A DNA stretch of 64,000 nucleotides from Glebionis coronaria (taxonomy: Eukaryota > Streptophyta > Magnoliopsida > Asterales > Asteraceae), in contig JANFOE010002291.1 of assembly GCA_025667525.1 (NCBI GenBank), positions 118,501 through 182,500 of the forward strand. The letters are read 5' to 3'. How positions within the stretch are numbered: the stretch's first letter is position 1; every line of letters begins with the position of its first letter. The notes beneath the pieces are model-generated. The model was given only the letters and a program-made list of their open reading frames with translations. It had not been told where the DNA came from and made no database searches. This document shows positions 12,701 to 23,663 of the stretch, one piece after another. The position numbers were made by a program, and so were the translations under genes.

Positions 12701-13944
12701 TTTTTGTTGATTAAGCTTAGTTAAGTCATTTAAAAGCTTTTGAAACTTGAATCAGCTCTTGGGGTGGCCTAGAACTCGAAAACGACTATTTTGTCGTTTT
12801 GTGAAGATAGCTTTTTGCTTATTCAGGCTTATTCCTTGTGTTTATTTCAAATTTGTTTTTACAGAACTCTTAAGGAACTCAAAATAAGCTTGTGTGTCTA
12901 ATTTGAGCTTATGGCATCAGCTTATAGCTTAATGGGCCAATAAGCCCATTAAGAATAAGCTGCTTTGAAATAAGCTAGCTTATACTCATTTTTAGCTTTT
13001 GGGCCTTCAGAGTTTTGTCTTTAAAATCAAATTTTGAGTCAGATAGGAGTTTTAGGCTTATTTGGACAACATTTTTCTTATTGGGCCTTAATAAGCCCAT
13101 TAAGCTAACTGTTTGGACTTTTGGCCCATTCTAGGCCCATTAGGGGTATTTAGGTAATTTCAACTTCATTTATGTGTTTATTAGGTTAAAATAAACTAGT
13201 TTGCAACTTTTTAGAAATTTTTATAAATTTTGGATTTTTAATATTATTTTATTATTATTTTATTATTAAAAATTAAAATTAAAATTTTTCAAGTTTTTAT
13301 ATTTTTCTTAGGTTAAATACATTAAGTTAGGAATTTTACAATTTTTACAATATTTTTATTGTCATTAGATTAAATTTTATAATTATTTTAAGTTTAAATA
13401 GTTTTTAATTGTTTTTAAATAGTTTTTATTAATTTTAAAATTTTCAAAAATAGCTTTAAATTAAGTCAGATCATTTTAAAGGTTTACAATTGAAAAAATC
13501 TCATTTTGGGCTTTTTGTTAATTAAGTTGATTTTTTGGGCTTTAATTAGCATTAAAAAATTATTATTTAATTAAATAAAAGGGTCGAGTGATTTTTGATT
13601 TTTTGTAAACTTTAATTACATTATTTATGATTTATTGCAATTTTCTGGGAATTTTTAGGGTAAATTTTTAATTTTGTCACTTTTTACGGTTTTACGTGTA
13701 TGACTTTATCGTCTTAGTTTAATTCGTCATCGTAACCGTCATTCTTTTCTTATCTCATTTCTATCTTCATTTCTCATAATCAATATAATCACAAAGTTAA
13801 TCATCTCTTAACACACACACCAAGCCTCCTTGGGAAACGAACTTGAACCACATTGGTCATTAGTGCTTGGTTTTCCTAAACCGACACTTAATACTTTCCC
13901 TATTTTGCTCTCTTTTCCTAATGGGTAGTAAAAACTCTACATCA
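9716..13944 (+). mobile_element. Proposed 3' LTR of the Athila element
   Basis: It begins TGATG right after a polypurine tract and ends CATCA at 13944, a 5-bp inverted terminal match with the canonical TG..CA. The next base starts sequence homologous to the TIR element at 61137-63614, so a boundary there is independently supported. At 4229 bp it is long for an LTR. It has a TATA box at 11067 and no ORF of note. 9980-10400 is a degenerate repeat field of 'agtccctcaa' and 'gggccctccac' phrases. 12480-13140 is dense in GCTTATT/AATAAGC words. 13200-13700 is extremely AT-rich. The partner 5' LTR is outside the window, so identity cannot be tested here. Confidence 0.65.
11067..11075 (+). promoter_or_regulatory. 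TATA box of the Athila LTR
   Basis: TATATAAAG followed about 20 bp on by 'agggtttcac', a common plant leader-like phrase. It implies a U3 of about 1.35 kb and a very long R-U5. Confidence 0.5.
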
Positions 13945-15000
13945 ACGCTCTTATCATACTAACAGATGTCGTAACATATATTTTGGATGCATTTATTATA
14001 TAACAAACGTTGTAAAAATTCGTGTGATGCCTTAATCATACTAAAACATGCCCTTATTATAACAATAATCGTTATATTATGATTAACATTACCTTTAGCA
14101 TAAAAATAGATGGCCTAGACATACACAATGATACAATAATGCTCATGCAAGCATAACAAAAAGACGCCATAGCATAACATTATGCTATAATCAGACTAAA
14201 TACTAACAGATGTTGTAACACGTATTTTGTATTGTGGATGCACTAACTATACAAAAAAAAGTTGTAACAGTTCGTGTGATGCCCTAATTATATGAAACGA
14301 TGCCCTTATTATAACAATAATTGATAACTAATTATCATTACATGTTACCTTGAATATATAGAAAACATAACAAAATTGATGCCCTAAAAATATCAAACGA
14401 ATGCCCTAATAATTTTGTTTAGGGCATCTGTTTAGTGCATTTCATTTAGGGCATCTGTTTTATATTTTAGGGCATCTGTTTTTGTTTTCTATGTTTCTAT
14501 AAACAGATGAACTAAACAAAACAAGTAGATGCCCTAACTTAACATGGTACAATTGTCATACTAAAAGATATCATATGACATATTTTGGATGAATTATATA
14601 AACAAACTTTATAACAATTCATATGATACACTAATCATACTAATAGATGCCCTTATAACAATAATTAACAACTGATTATGATTACACATTACTCTAAAAC
14701 TAAATTCCCTAAGCATATACAAAGATTTCTTAATTTGTTATAAATTGATGCCCTAAATATACACATAGATGCCCTAATTAGTAATGCCCATATTAAGAAT
14801 GTCATAGGTTACAAATAAATTTGATGCCTTAATACAATATTAAACATATGCCGTAAAAGAACACAAATGGATGCATTACAAGAACACAAATAAATTCAAA
14901 ATTTTTAATATTATCGAACTATTTATAAAAGTTTCTATTTTTTTCAAATTTTTGAGTTTTTTAAAAATTTTGAGTTTTTTAAAAATTTTCGAACTATTTT
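13945..15000 (-). mobile_element. TIR element copy 'E0', left portion
   Basis: On the minus strand this is a diverged copy of internal sequence of the element at 61137-63614, full of GGGCATC words and ending in poly-A/poly-T-rich DNA. It starts at the Athila LTR end, so roughly 940 bp of this end of the element must lie left of the window or be lost. At 15000 it is cut by the chromovirus insertion and resumes at 26018. Confidence 0.75.
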
Positions 15001-18000
15001 TGTAACACCCCATTTTGGTAAATGGAATGTCACGCGTGATTATGGCGTGTCATCAAAGCATACAAGGATAAATGTATTAAACATCACATGACCATAAAGG
15101 AAATGCCGGAAACAAACATCGGTACCCCAAAGTAAAACTCATCACACACAAACATAAGTACTGTAAATGAAAAGGACTAAACAATGTCCCAAGAAATGAG
15201 TATCAAAGTATGAAGAAATGCATAAAGTAATGAAGGCTATGAAGCTTCCAATCCATATGCACGTACGCTTAAAGTCTACGAGAGTCCCTGAATACCTGCC
15301 GTTTTGGGAACATGAAAGGAAAACGGCTGAGCATAACGCTCAGTGCACGGATATACAAGTATAGCATGAATAATATAAGCATATAAGCATATAGCAGCGG
15401 AAATGTCTAAGTCCTGGAAAACCTGGTATAACTTAGTAAAACTGGTTTTATAGTTTGAAAAGCCTTATGTTTATCTATAAAATCTGTTTAACATGTTTAC
15501 CATTAGCCAATATAGGTCATGAAATATCAACGTGCATGAATACTTGGAGGGGTGACCTCGTCATGCAACTAGAGGGGTTGCCTCTAATTAATATAAGTTT
15601 TTGGGTAGGAGGGATCAGCTCCTTGTTAAGGATGCAAGGCACACACCACATTTACCTGAATAATCTGTAAAAACATGTAACCTAGGATGCACCCATACGC
15701 CCCATATGATAATAATAATATGGCCAAAAGCTGAAGGGACGCCACGAGCTATCACTCCGCCGTGGTGAAGTCATAACACTAGTGCCTCCAGTGTTATGGT
15801 TATGATACCTCCATAACTAGGTGAAACTGGTCATGCATGTATATGGATTTAGGTATCTAATTAAACATAAGCAATTCAAAAACATATAAAACATATAATG
15901 GGAAAATAACCCAAGCCGAAATATCACAAGTACCGCCTCGTCCTGGGCCATCGCACAGAAAACTATAACCGAAATCCTTTTTTATCTGGCATTAACTTCG
16001 AACCATGTGCATCTAGCGCACCTTTTACTAAGATCAACGTAGTCTATTTTATTATCTTTGTTTATTTATTTTAATTTTTTATGAATATGTCCATTTGTCT
16101 CTTTTTTTAGTGGTTTAGAATAGAACAAGTAATAAAATGTCTAGGAATTTTAATATCAAGTCAAGATTGATTTATAGTGTCTGTATACGGGGAATCCTAA
16201 TAAGGAAAGAATGTCCATACTGAAAGGACGGAGAATCCATACCTTGTGTCCAGTGAACGAAGAAGACGAACGGAAGAGAGTCCTACTTCAATATCACTAA
16301 CGCTACATAAATAATATACGTGTATAAGTATTCTGATTACTGTATACGTAACTGGTTTTATATCATGTCTTAGCTTGTTTTATATGTTCCTGTTTTGTTT
16401 TACTGATTTTATCATTATGTTGTGTTTATCATGTATTATGTCTATTCTAATTAAGTATTACTTGTATTTCTTGTATTATTATACGTGTTGTGTAATAATA
16501 AGTAACTTTCTAAAAATAGCAGGTTTCCTAAAATAGAAAGTTTCCAAAAATAGAAAGTTTTTAAAAATAGAAAGTTTCAAAATAGATTTACCGCTTAAAA
16601 TAGATAAGTTTCTAAAAATAGAAAGTTTCCATAAATATATTAGCTGTCTTAATTAAATAAGTTTAAAGTTTTCATAATTAGAAATAAGCTGGATTATTAA
16701 GCTAATAATATAAGCTTATGTTTTACTGATTAATATTCTAAGTCATAGGATTTGTAGTATAGTTTATTAATTATTATATGTAAATTAAATAAACTATAGG
16801 TTATAAGATTTAATTAAATATAATCATGATTTAATTAAATTAAAGTGTTTAAAATACTTATGTTAAAACGTGTATTAATGTTTATATTAATATAACCTAA
16901 GTCATGTAAATTAATTAATTATAAGACATGTTTAATAATTAATTAATTATATAGTCTAATTAAATAATAGATACTTAGGTTAAAATCCATGTATTATTAA
17001 TAATAATAATAACCTAAGTCATGTCTAAATTAAATTAGTTATGTACATGTTTAATTTATTTAATTAATCTTGTAATAATTTATCTTATAAAAATAATTAA
17101 CTTGTAAAAAATCAGGTCGTGAATCGAACCCGTGTTTAAATCTAACATGTTGGAACCGTGTTTTAATTTAATAAGCGTGTCATGAACCGTGTTCGTGAAC
17201 CCGTGAACCGGACCCGTGAACAGGACCCGTGAACCGGTCAAACAATCGCACCCTTAACAGTGGCAAATTGGCTTGGCCGGTTGCCACTGTTTTCGTAAAA
17301 CAGCCACCGGCCCACGCTGGTGGTTCCCTTGGTCTTAGCTAGCCGCCGACTATCAAATGCTTTCCTTATTTAGCCACCGGCTTAAGCCGGTGGTGCATGT
17401 TTTGTTTCTAGCCGAGACCCACAAAGCCAAAACACACCCCCGACGCATGTCGGGGTTCCCTTGTTCTTGCGGCCGAGACACAACAACATCACACCAAGAC
17501 CATAGGGTCTCGGTTGATGCGCAGCAAAGCAAGCCGAGACCATGGGGTCTCGGTTCCTTGCGTCGGCCGAACAAACACCCCTAAAACACCCATGATTAAT
17601 TACCCTCCCATGATTAATTACATGTTAGTTAACTTGTTTTTATAATTCTATGATTTCATGTGTTATTATTTAATAAAACATAAAAAGAAAAGGGGTTTAA
17701 TGATTTATCGACTACGTGAAACGATGATGAATGAAAACAGGAACACCCTTGCAAGAATTGATCACTAAAATCAACCAATCACACCCTTTTTGTGTGTTAT
17801 ACCCGGCGGCAAAGAGGAGAGAAAAGAGAGATTTAGGGTTTTGATATTTTCCTAACTTTTCTGTATTATGAAAAATATGAACCCCTTCTTTTCTTATTTA
17901 GTTAAAAGTCAAATGGGCTTAGCCCTTTCTTGTGTTGTTGCCGCGGGTATGTGGGGCCCACAAGGGGAAACCCATTGTTTTCCGTGTCTAAAAATTATAC

Positions 18001-18327
18001 GTGTTCTCGTGTCGTGTTTACGTGATTTTATTTAGTTATCGTTCGTGTCGTAAACTATATTTATTCGTAATTGTAATAATTATACGTAAATACGTAATAA
18101 TAAGTTCGTGATTATTTATGTTCATGATTTTCATGTTCGTGATTATAATTATTGTTGATAATAATTATCGTGTCTTAATACGTAATACATAATTATCGTG
18201 TAATAACACGTACGTAATACTTGTAATTCTTATTCGTGAAACGTAAACGTGCTAAATAAGGAAAGTTCTAATCATGTACGTACGATCATAAGGGTACTAT
18301 TCATGGTGAAAGCATGCGGGTTTTACA
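15001..18327 (-). repeat. 3' LTR of the chromovirus (LTR A)
   Basis: 3327 bp, homologous to LTR B at 23664-26017 over its ends. It has an extra ~280 bp around 15905-16183 absent from B, and keeps 16850-17960, also absent from B. That unique part includes the GC-rich palindromic stretch at 17141-17581. As the downstream LTR on the minus strand it is the 3' LTR. Confidence 0.93.
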
Positions 18328-18341
18328 ACTCTTCCCCCCTA
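18328..18341 (-). promoter_or_regulatory. Polypurine tract of the chromovirus
   Basis: Reads AGGGGGGAAGAGT on the minus strand, immediately before the 3' LTR. Confidence 0.85.
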
Positions 18342-18441
18342 AAAAGAATAATTCGTCCCCGAATTATAGATAATGTAAACTAGAAAAGAAGAACATACCC
18401 AAATTCAAAAGATGAAATGAGGGTAAGAAGTCCGGATAGAC

Positions 18442-19976
18442 TCATCTGTTTCCCAAGTGGCTTCCCGCTCGGTATGATCCCTCCAAAGGATTTTGACAAA
18501 TGGAATCGTCTTCCTTCTCATGACTCGTTTCTTGTCTGTCAAGAACTCGTTCGGGTTCTTCTATGAAAGTAAGATCTTCACGAATCTGTTCCAGTGGATA
18601 TTGAACCATATGAAGGGGATGATACTTGTACCCTCTGAGTAAGGACACATGGAAAACATCGTGGACATGAGAAAGCTGCGGAGGTAACGCTAAACGATAA
18701 GATACTTCACTGACTCGCTCAATGACATCAAACGGTCTGATGAATTGAGGACTGAGCTTCCCTTTGATGCCAAAACGTCTAACACCACGTGTCGGCGATA
18801 CCTTAAGGAAGACGTGATCTCCTACGTTAAAATGTAAGTCCCTACGATGCTTGTCGGCATAACTCTTCTGACATGACCGTGCTTCTTGCAATTTCTACTT
18901 AGCTACTGCGACCTTCTCGTTGGTCAACTCAATCATTTCTGGTCCATCAAGTGTTCGCTCACCAACCTGATCCCAGCAGATTGGGGCGCAACACTTTCTG
19001 CCATACAACATCTCGAACGGAGCACACTTGATACTTGTGTGCCAACTGTTTTTGTATGCAAACTCTACCCCAAACAGATGTAATCGTCCCAATCTCCTGT
19101 CCATTCCAACGTACATGACCTCAACATGTCTTCTAATGTCTGAATCGTTCGCTCCGATTGCCCCTCTGTTTGTGGATGAAAAGTCATGCTAAGCTTAAGT
19201 TTTATACCCCAAGCTTTCTGCAGACTTCTCTAAAATCGCGAAGTGAAACGAGGATCTCTGTCTGAGACGATGCTGGATGGAGCACCATGAAGTCTCATGA
19301 TCTCCTTCTTGTAAGTATCGGCGAGTTTACTGACCGAAACTTCCTTGCGGATTGGTAAGAAATGAGCTGACTTGATAAGTCGATCAACGATAACCCAAAT
19401 CGCATCGTGCTTCCTCTTTGTCTGCGGAAGACCGGTAACAAAATCCATGGTGATTTTGTCCCACTTCCACTCTAGAACATCTAACGGTTGAAGAAGACCG
19501 CCAGATCACTGATGCTCGATCTTAACCTGCTGACAGGTAAGACATTTGGAGACGTAAGTCGCAACATCCTGTTTCATACCACTCCACCAAAAGTATTGCT
19601 TGATGTCATGGTACATCTTGGTCGAACCAGGATGAATAGAGAATGGGGATCTATGAGCCTCAGCTAACAATGCTTCCCGGAGTTCTTGATCATCAGGAAC
19701 ACAAAGTCTCGTGCCCTGCCATAAGATACCATCTGCGTCTACTCGAAATTCTGTCTGCTTCTCCGAATTCTGAATTATCGCCCAGATTTCACCGTCATCT
19801 TTCTGAGCTTCCTTGATCCTAGAGAGTAACTCGGGTTCTACTCTAAGATTATCCCAGTAACCGTGTTTTCCACGTACCATGATCTCAATGTCTAGTCGCT
19901 CCAAGTCTCTTATAATTTCCTCCTCAATTTTAATGCCGTTTATCATTCTGGACTTTCTGATAAGTTCATCTGCCAC
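18442..19976 (-). pseudogene. int: Chromovirus integrase with broken chromodomain
   Basis: The first fragment (19976-19506) carries the His-His-Cys-Cys zinc module ending KCLTCQQVK. 19448-19230 has the catalytic core with DFVTGLP and IVSDRDPRFTS. 19116-18895 continues the core (APFEMLYGRKC), and 18891-18442 gives the C-terminal domain ending in VFHVSLLRGYKYHP. The chromodomain, expected after the phrase EEPERVLDRQ, is lost to a frameshift: the frame changes to unrelated residues and terminates. Stops or shifts at about 19505, 19229, 19117 and 18892 separate the fragments. A chromodomain directs integration to modified chromatin; this copy could not supply one. Confidence 0.87.
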
Positions 19977-20952
19977 TACATTCGCCTTACCCGGGTGATA
20001 CTACAGATTAATGTCATAATCCTTCAACAGCTCTAACTATCTCCTCTGTCTCATGTTCAATTCACGTTGAGTGAAGATGTACTTCAAGCTCTTTTGGTCC
20101 GTGAAGATGTCACATGATTCTCCATACAAGTAGTGACTCCATATCTTCGATGCAAACACGACTGCTGCGAGTTACAAGTCATGCGTAGGGTAATTTTCCT
20201 CATAAGGCTTAAGCTGCCGTGAAGCGTACGCGATCACTTTCCCATGTTGCATGAGAACACAGCCAAGTCCCTTCCCCGATGCATCACTGTAGATCTGAAA
20301 TCCGCCTGTACCAGATGGGAGAGTAAGAATCGGTGCATATACTAACTTCTGCTTTAGGTCTTCAAAGCTCTTCTCTCTTTCTTCAATCAAGACGAATTTC
20401 TCCCCTTTTCGCATCAGTTTGGTCAATGGCTATGCTAAACGGGAAAAGTTCTCCATGAATCTACGGTAGTAACCAGCTAAGCCTAGGAAAATGCGAACTT
20501 CAGTCGCTGATTTCGGTCTTGGCCACTTGGTAATAGCCTTAACCTTTGCTGGATCCATAGTGATTCCTTCTGCTGATACAATGTGACCTAAGAATGCCAC
20601 CTTGTCTAACCAGAACTCACACTTGGAGAATTTAGCATACAGCTGCTTCTGGTGAAGAATCTGTAATACTGTACGAAGATGGTCTTCGTGTTCCTCCTTG
20701 GACTTAGAGAATATCAGGATGTCGTCAATGAAGACAATGACGAACTTGTCCATAAATTCATGGAAGATTCTGTTCATCAAATCCATGAACACTGATGGAG
20801 CATTGGTAAGGCCAAATAGCATGACAACAAATTCGTAGTGGCGATAGCGTGTATGGAAAGCAGTCTTGGCAATGTCCTGCTCTTTAACCCGTAGCTGATG
20901 ATAGCCTGACCTTAAATTAATCTTGGAGAAATGTTTGGCCCCTTGGAGTTGG
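19977..20952 (-). pseudogene. pol: Chromovirus RT C-terminal half and RNase H
   Basis: 20822-20430 contains [19 protein letters not shown] and the intact catalytic box [11 protein letters not shown], then GHIVSAEGI and [12 protein letters not shown] stop-codon gap follows. 20426-20172 contains RNase H beginning [20 protein letters not shown], with catalytic Asp in SDAS and [18 protein letters not shown]. The RNase H C-terminus continues with stops to about 19960, where VADELIRKS joins the integrase fragment. A frameshift near 20830-20950 separates this from the RT N-terminal part. Confidence 0.87.
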
Positions 20953-22031
20953 TCAAACAGATATGCGTGGTAGAGGATACATATTCCTGATGGAAATCTT
21001 GTTGAGCTCGCGATAGTCTATGCAAAGACGCATACTGTCGTCCTTCTTCTTAACGAATAAGACCGGTGCGCCCCATGGAGATGCGCTCTGTCGAATGAAG
21101 CCTCGTTCCAGAAGTTCTTGCAATTGATCCTTCAGCTCCTTCAACTCTATGGGATCCATGTGATAAGGAGCCTTGGAAATCGGCTCAGCTCCTGGGATGA
21201 GCTCGATATTAAATTCCACTTCACGTGCAGGTGGTATGCCCAGAAGTTCTTCTGGAAATACATTTGGAAATTCTGACACTGTCGGCTGATTCTGAATTGA
21301 TGGAGATTCAGCATCCATGTCATGAACAGTAGCTAGATAGCCATCGCAACCATGTGAAATTAATGCACGTGCTTGCAGGGTTGATATGATTTGTACATAC
21401 CTTCCGGGTACGAACCCATTGTGAATGTAATCTGGTGCATTAACATCACCAAAGATAACTCGATATGAATGGCATTCTATGGTAGCGTGATGCTTGGATA
21501 GCCAATCCATGCCCAATATCATGTAAAAATCATTCATGTCCAGCGGAAGTGCGTCAACAGGACGAATCTTGTCATCGAACTCTAAGGGAAGGCTCTTGTA
21601 CACATGGGTTATGCGTACAGAGTCTCTTAAAGGCGTGGAAATATTCATTATATTCTCTAGTGGCATGAGGAGTATCCTAACATTCTTAGCATAAGCAGTA
21701 GAAATGACCGAGTGAGTAGCACCCGTGTCAAAAAGAACACATACAGCTTGACCATACATATACAAGATTCCCGTGATGGTACCTGTAGACTTGTTGGCCT
21801 GATCGCGAGATGTCATGTAAACGCGTCCACTAGTAGGAGGCGGCTTGGTATCAGCATGTCCCAATGTGCCCTCCATCTCTCCCTTGCGGCAATCCTTCAT
21901 GCGATGGCCAGGAAGACCACACTTGAAACATGCGTCGCTGTCGCGGCGACATGGCCCTGGGTACCTACGGTTGCAGGTAGTGCAAAGAGGATGAGTATAT
22001 CCTCCAGCAGGCGTCCTTGCTGGCTGAGAGC
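20953..22031 (-). pseudogene. Chromovirus zinc knuckle, protease and RT N-terminus (exon 4 of gag-pol)
   Basis: One open frame from the end of the third intron. In order: Cys-rich [12 protein letters not shown], zinc knuckle [14 protein letters not shown] (C-X2-C-X4-H-X4-C), retropepsin active site [12 protein letters not shown] with intact D-T-G, the linker [15 protein letters not shown], then RT opening [14 protein letters not shown] and [17 protein letters not shown]. The frame ends at 20953, where a frameshift interrupts RT. Gag and pol are thus a single fused polyprotein in this element. Confidence 0.87.
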
Positions 22032-22105
22032 CTGATAAGAACAATATACATGAGACATGATAATAGGTACAAAGGACAATGCGGATAATTCGTAAGATGG
22101 AATAC
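22032..22105 (-). other. Intron 3 of chromovirus gag
   Basis: 74 bp, GTATTCCATC...TTCTTATCAG with a good polypyrimidine acceptor. Joining across it gives the in-frame reading [12 protein letters not shown]. Confidence 0.7.
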
Positions 22106-22185
22106 CAGTGATAGCTGGACGGTTAGGCTGTGAACCTCTCTGGTTCTGGTACCTCTCGTTACCATGATTCCTGGTAGAAGATTCT

Positions 22186-22247
22186 CTAATGTGTCAGAAT
22201 TAAGAACTATAACATGTAATCATAAGAAAATGAGTAAGTATAAGGAC
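22186..22247 (-). other. Intron 2 of chromovirus gag
   Basis: 62 bp, GTCCTTATAC...GACACATTAG. The donor is weak and the length is near the lower limit for plant introns, but its removal restores the frame exactly between Ser/Asn-rich exons. Confidence 0.6.
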
Positions 22248-22397
22248 CTGCTGCTGTTGGAGTTTCCAGCGTTATTACGGTAATTATCATTACCGCCACG
22301 CCTATCCGTAGCAGAACGGTCGTGAGTCTGACCGTTTCTCTTGGGTTGAGTAGGCTGTTGCTGAGTAGCCGGCTGAGACCGGTCCCCAGTCTTCTAC

Positions 22398-22483
22398 CTG
22401 GAAGATACAGTTTAAAAGAGATGTAAATTTTGACATATGCTAAAAAGAATACGGTTTGGTCACCGTTGAATGACGAATGTTAC
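22398..22483 (-). other. Intron 1 of chromovirus gag
   Basis: 86 bp, minus strand, GTAACATTC...TATCTTCCAG with a pyrimidine-rich 3' end. Not a multiple of three and containing stops. Splicing joins codon phase 2 to phase 2 in frame. Confidence 0.7.
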
Positions 22484-23211
22484 CTCTTCTCGGGTCTCTC
22501 TGCTTCCTCGAACTCTTCTCTTTCCTGTAGCATCTCCAGCTTACGTGTTGCATCAGCCACTTGTGCCACCGTATTGAACGTAGCACACACCAAGTTGTTT
22601 ACGACCGATGTACGAAGAGCCCACCGGAAGTGGTATGCTTGCTCTTCGGGAGTACCTGCTGCTGCACCAAGAAAACCAGCTAAACGAAGAAAGCGCTGCA
22701 TGAACTCGTTGCTATTCTCCCCAGATCTATGTCGGATTCCATGGTACTCTCTCTTTAGCTTGTCTTGCTTAGCCTTGGGAAAGAACTGTCCCATCACCAA
22801 ATCCCTGAACTGAGCCCAAGTCAAACCAGCCACCCAATTATCACCTCCCTTAGACTGCTTCAGTGCCTTCCACCATGCTAATACATCACCTTCGAACCGG
22901 TAGCAGGCCAACCTCGACTTGATGACGGGGTCACAGCCAATGGCATCGAAGATCTTCTCAATGTGAGACAACCAGCTTTCAGCTTCACTGGGGCTATCTG
23001 TTCTCTCGAAAGCTCAAGGGTGTAACTTATTAAATCTCTCCAGCCATGTGACCAATGTTCCTGGAGGAGGAGGAGGAGGTACTGGGCGCTATTGCTGATT
23101 GTTGGCAGCCTGCACCTCAGTCCTGATTTCGTTCCTCAACTGAGGAAGCATAGCTTGCATTGCAGCTTGGACTGCTGCATTGAGTTGTTCCTGCTCGCGT
23201 GTGAGAACCAT

Positions 23212-23646
23212 CTGACAGTATAACATAAAAATACATGATTAACTGATCAAAACATAAACTATATACATGAAAAAAAATTATACCAATAAATCATGAGAAA
23301 AAAAATTTATGCAGAAAAACTAGTACATGAATGCATGATGCAGTTTTATGAAAACTTTTATATGCGCGAGAGTGAACGCCTATGGTCAGTTCACTCAAAA
23401 CAAAAGACATGGCGAGGGGACGCCAATGGGTCGGTCCCAAAGTTAAAAGTTTCGATAAAATCACATGCGACTAAATAGAGCCAGTCCTGTACCAACCATT
23501 ACTTAGTCATAAACCTGCGACAATGACATATATATGTATGCATGAAAATGATGAATGCATGAAAACCGACTATCAGTTCTAGGAAGACCATAGTGACTAC
23601 CCGCTAATCACAGGTCGTGTTTTGAGAGCCTACAGGTCGAATCCTT
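23212..23646 (-). other. Chromovirus 5' leader
   Basis: Non-coding, between primer binding site and gag start, with no ORF of interest. It would hold packaging signals, but nothing recognisable is seen. Confidence 0.5.
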
Positions 23647-23659
23647 GGCTCTAATACCA
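23647..23659 (-). promoter_or_regulatory. Primer binding site, tRNA-Met type
   Basis: TGGTATTAGAGCC on the minus strand, four bases after the 5' LTR. It differs by one base from the usual initiator tRNA-Met complement. Confidence 0.88.
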
Positions 23660-23663
23660 TAAT

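Larger units (their letters stand above)
22032..23211 (-). pseudogene. gag: Chromovirus gag with three introns
   Basis: The start ATG is at 23211-23209, opening MVLTREQEQLNAAVQAA, a usual gag start of this group. In-frame stops occur at 23091-23089 and about 23013. 22971-22484 carries the capsid domain (LAWWKALKQSKGGDNWV, FRDLVMGQFFPKAKQDKLK, FRWALRTSVVNNLVC). The frame then runs through three segments that disrupt it, each bounded by GT and AG; removing 22483-22398, 22247-22186 and 22105-22032 keeps one frame through Gln/Asn-rich exon 2 (150 bp) and exon 3 (80 bp) into the zinc knuckle. A TAG is the first full codon after junction 1. Capsid assembly and RNA packaging would be its role; this copy is dead. 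Confidence 0.85.

Noticed and set aside
14400..14480. TTAGGGCAT words as telomere-like repeats
   Set aside because: The words are spaced irregularly and do not form the plant telomere repeat TTTAGGG in tandem.
17353..17584. Two overlapping ORFs of about 75 codons on opposite strands
   Set aside because: Generated by the GC-rich palindromic stretch of LTR A; no domain and no conservation in LTR B.
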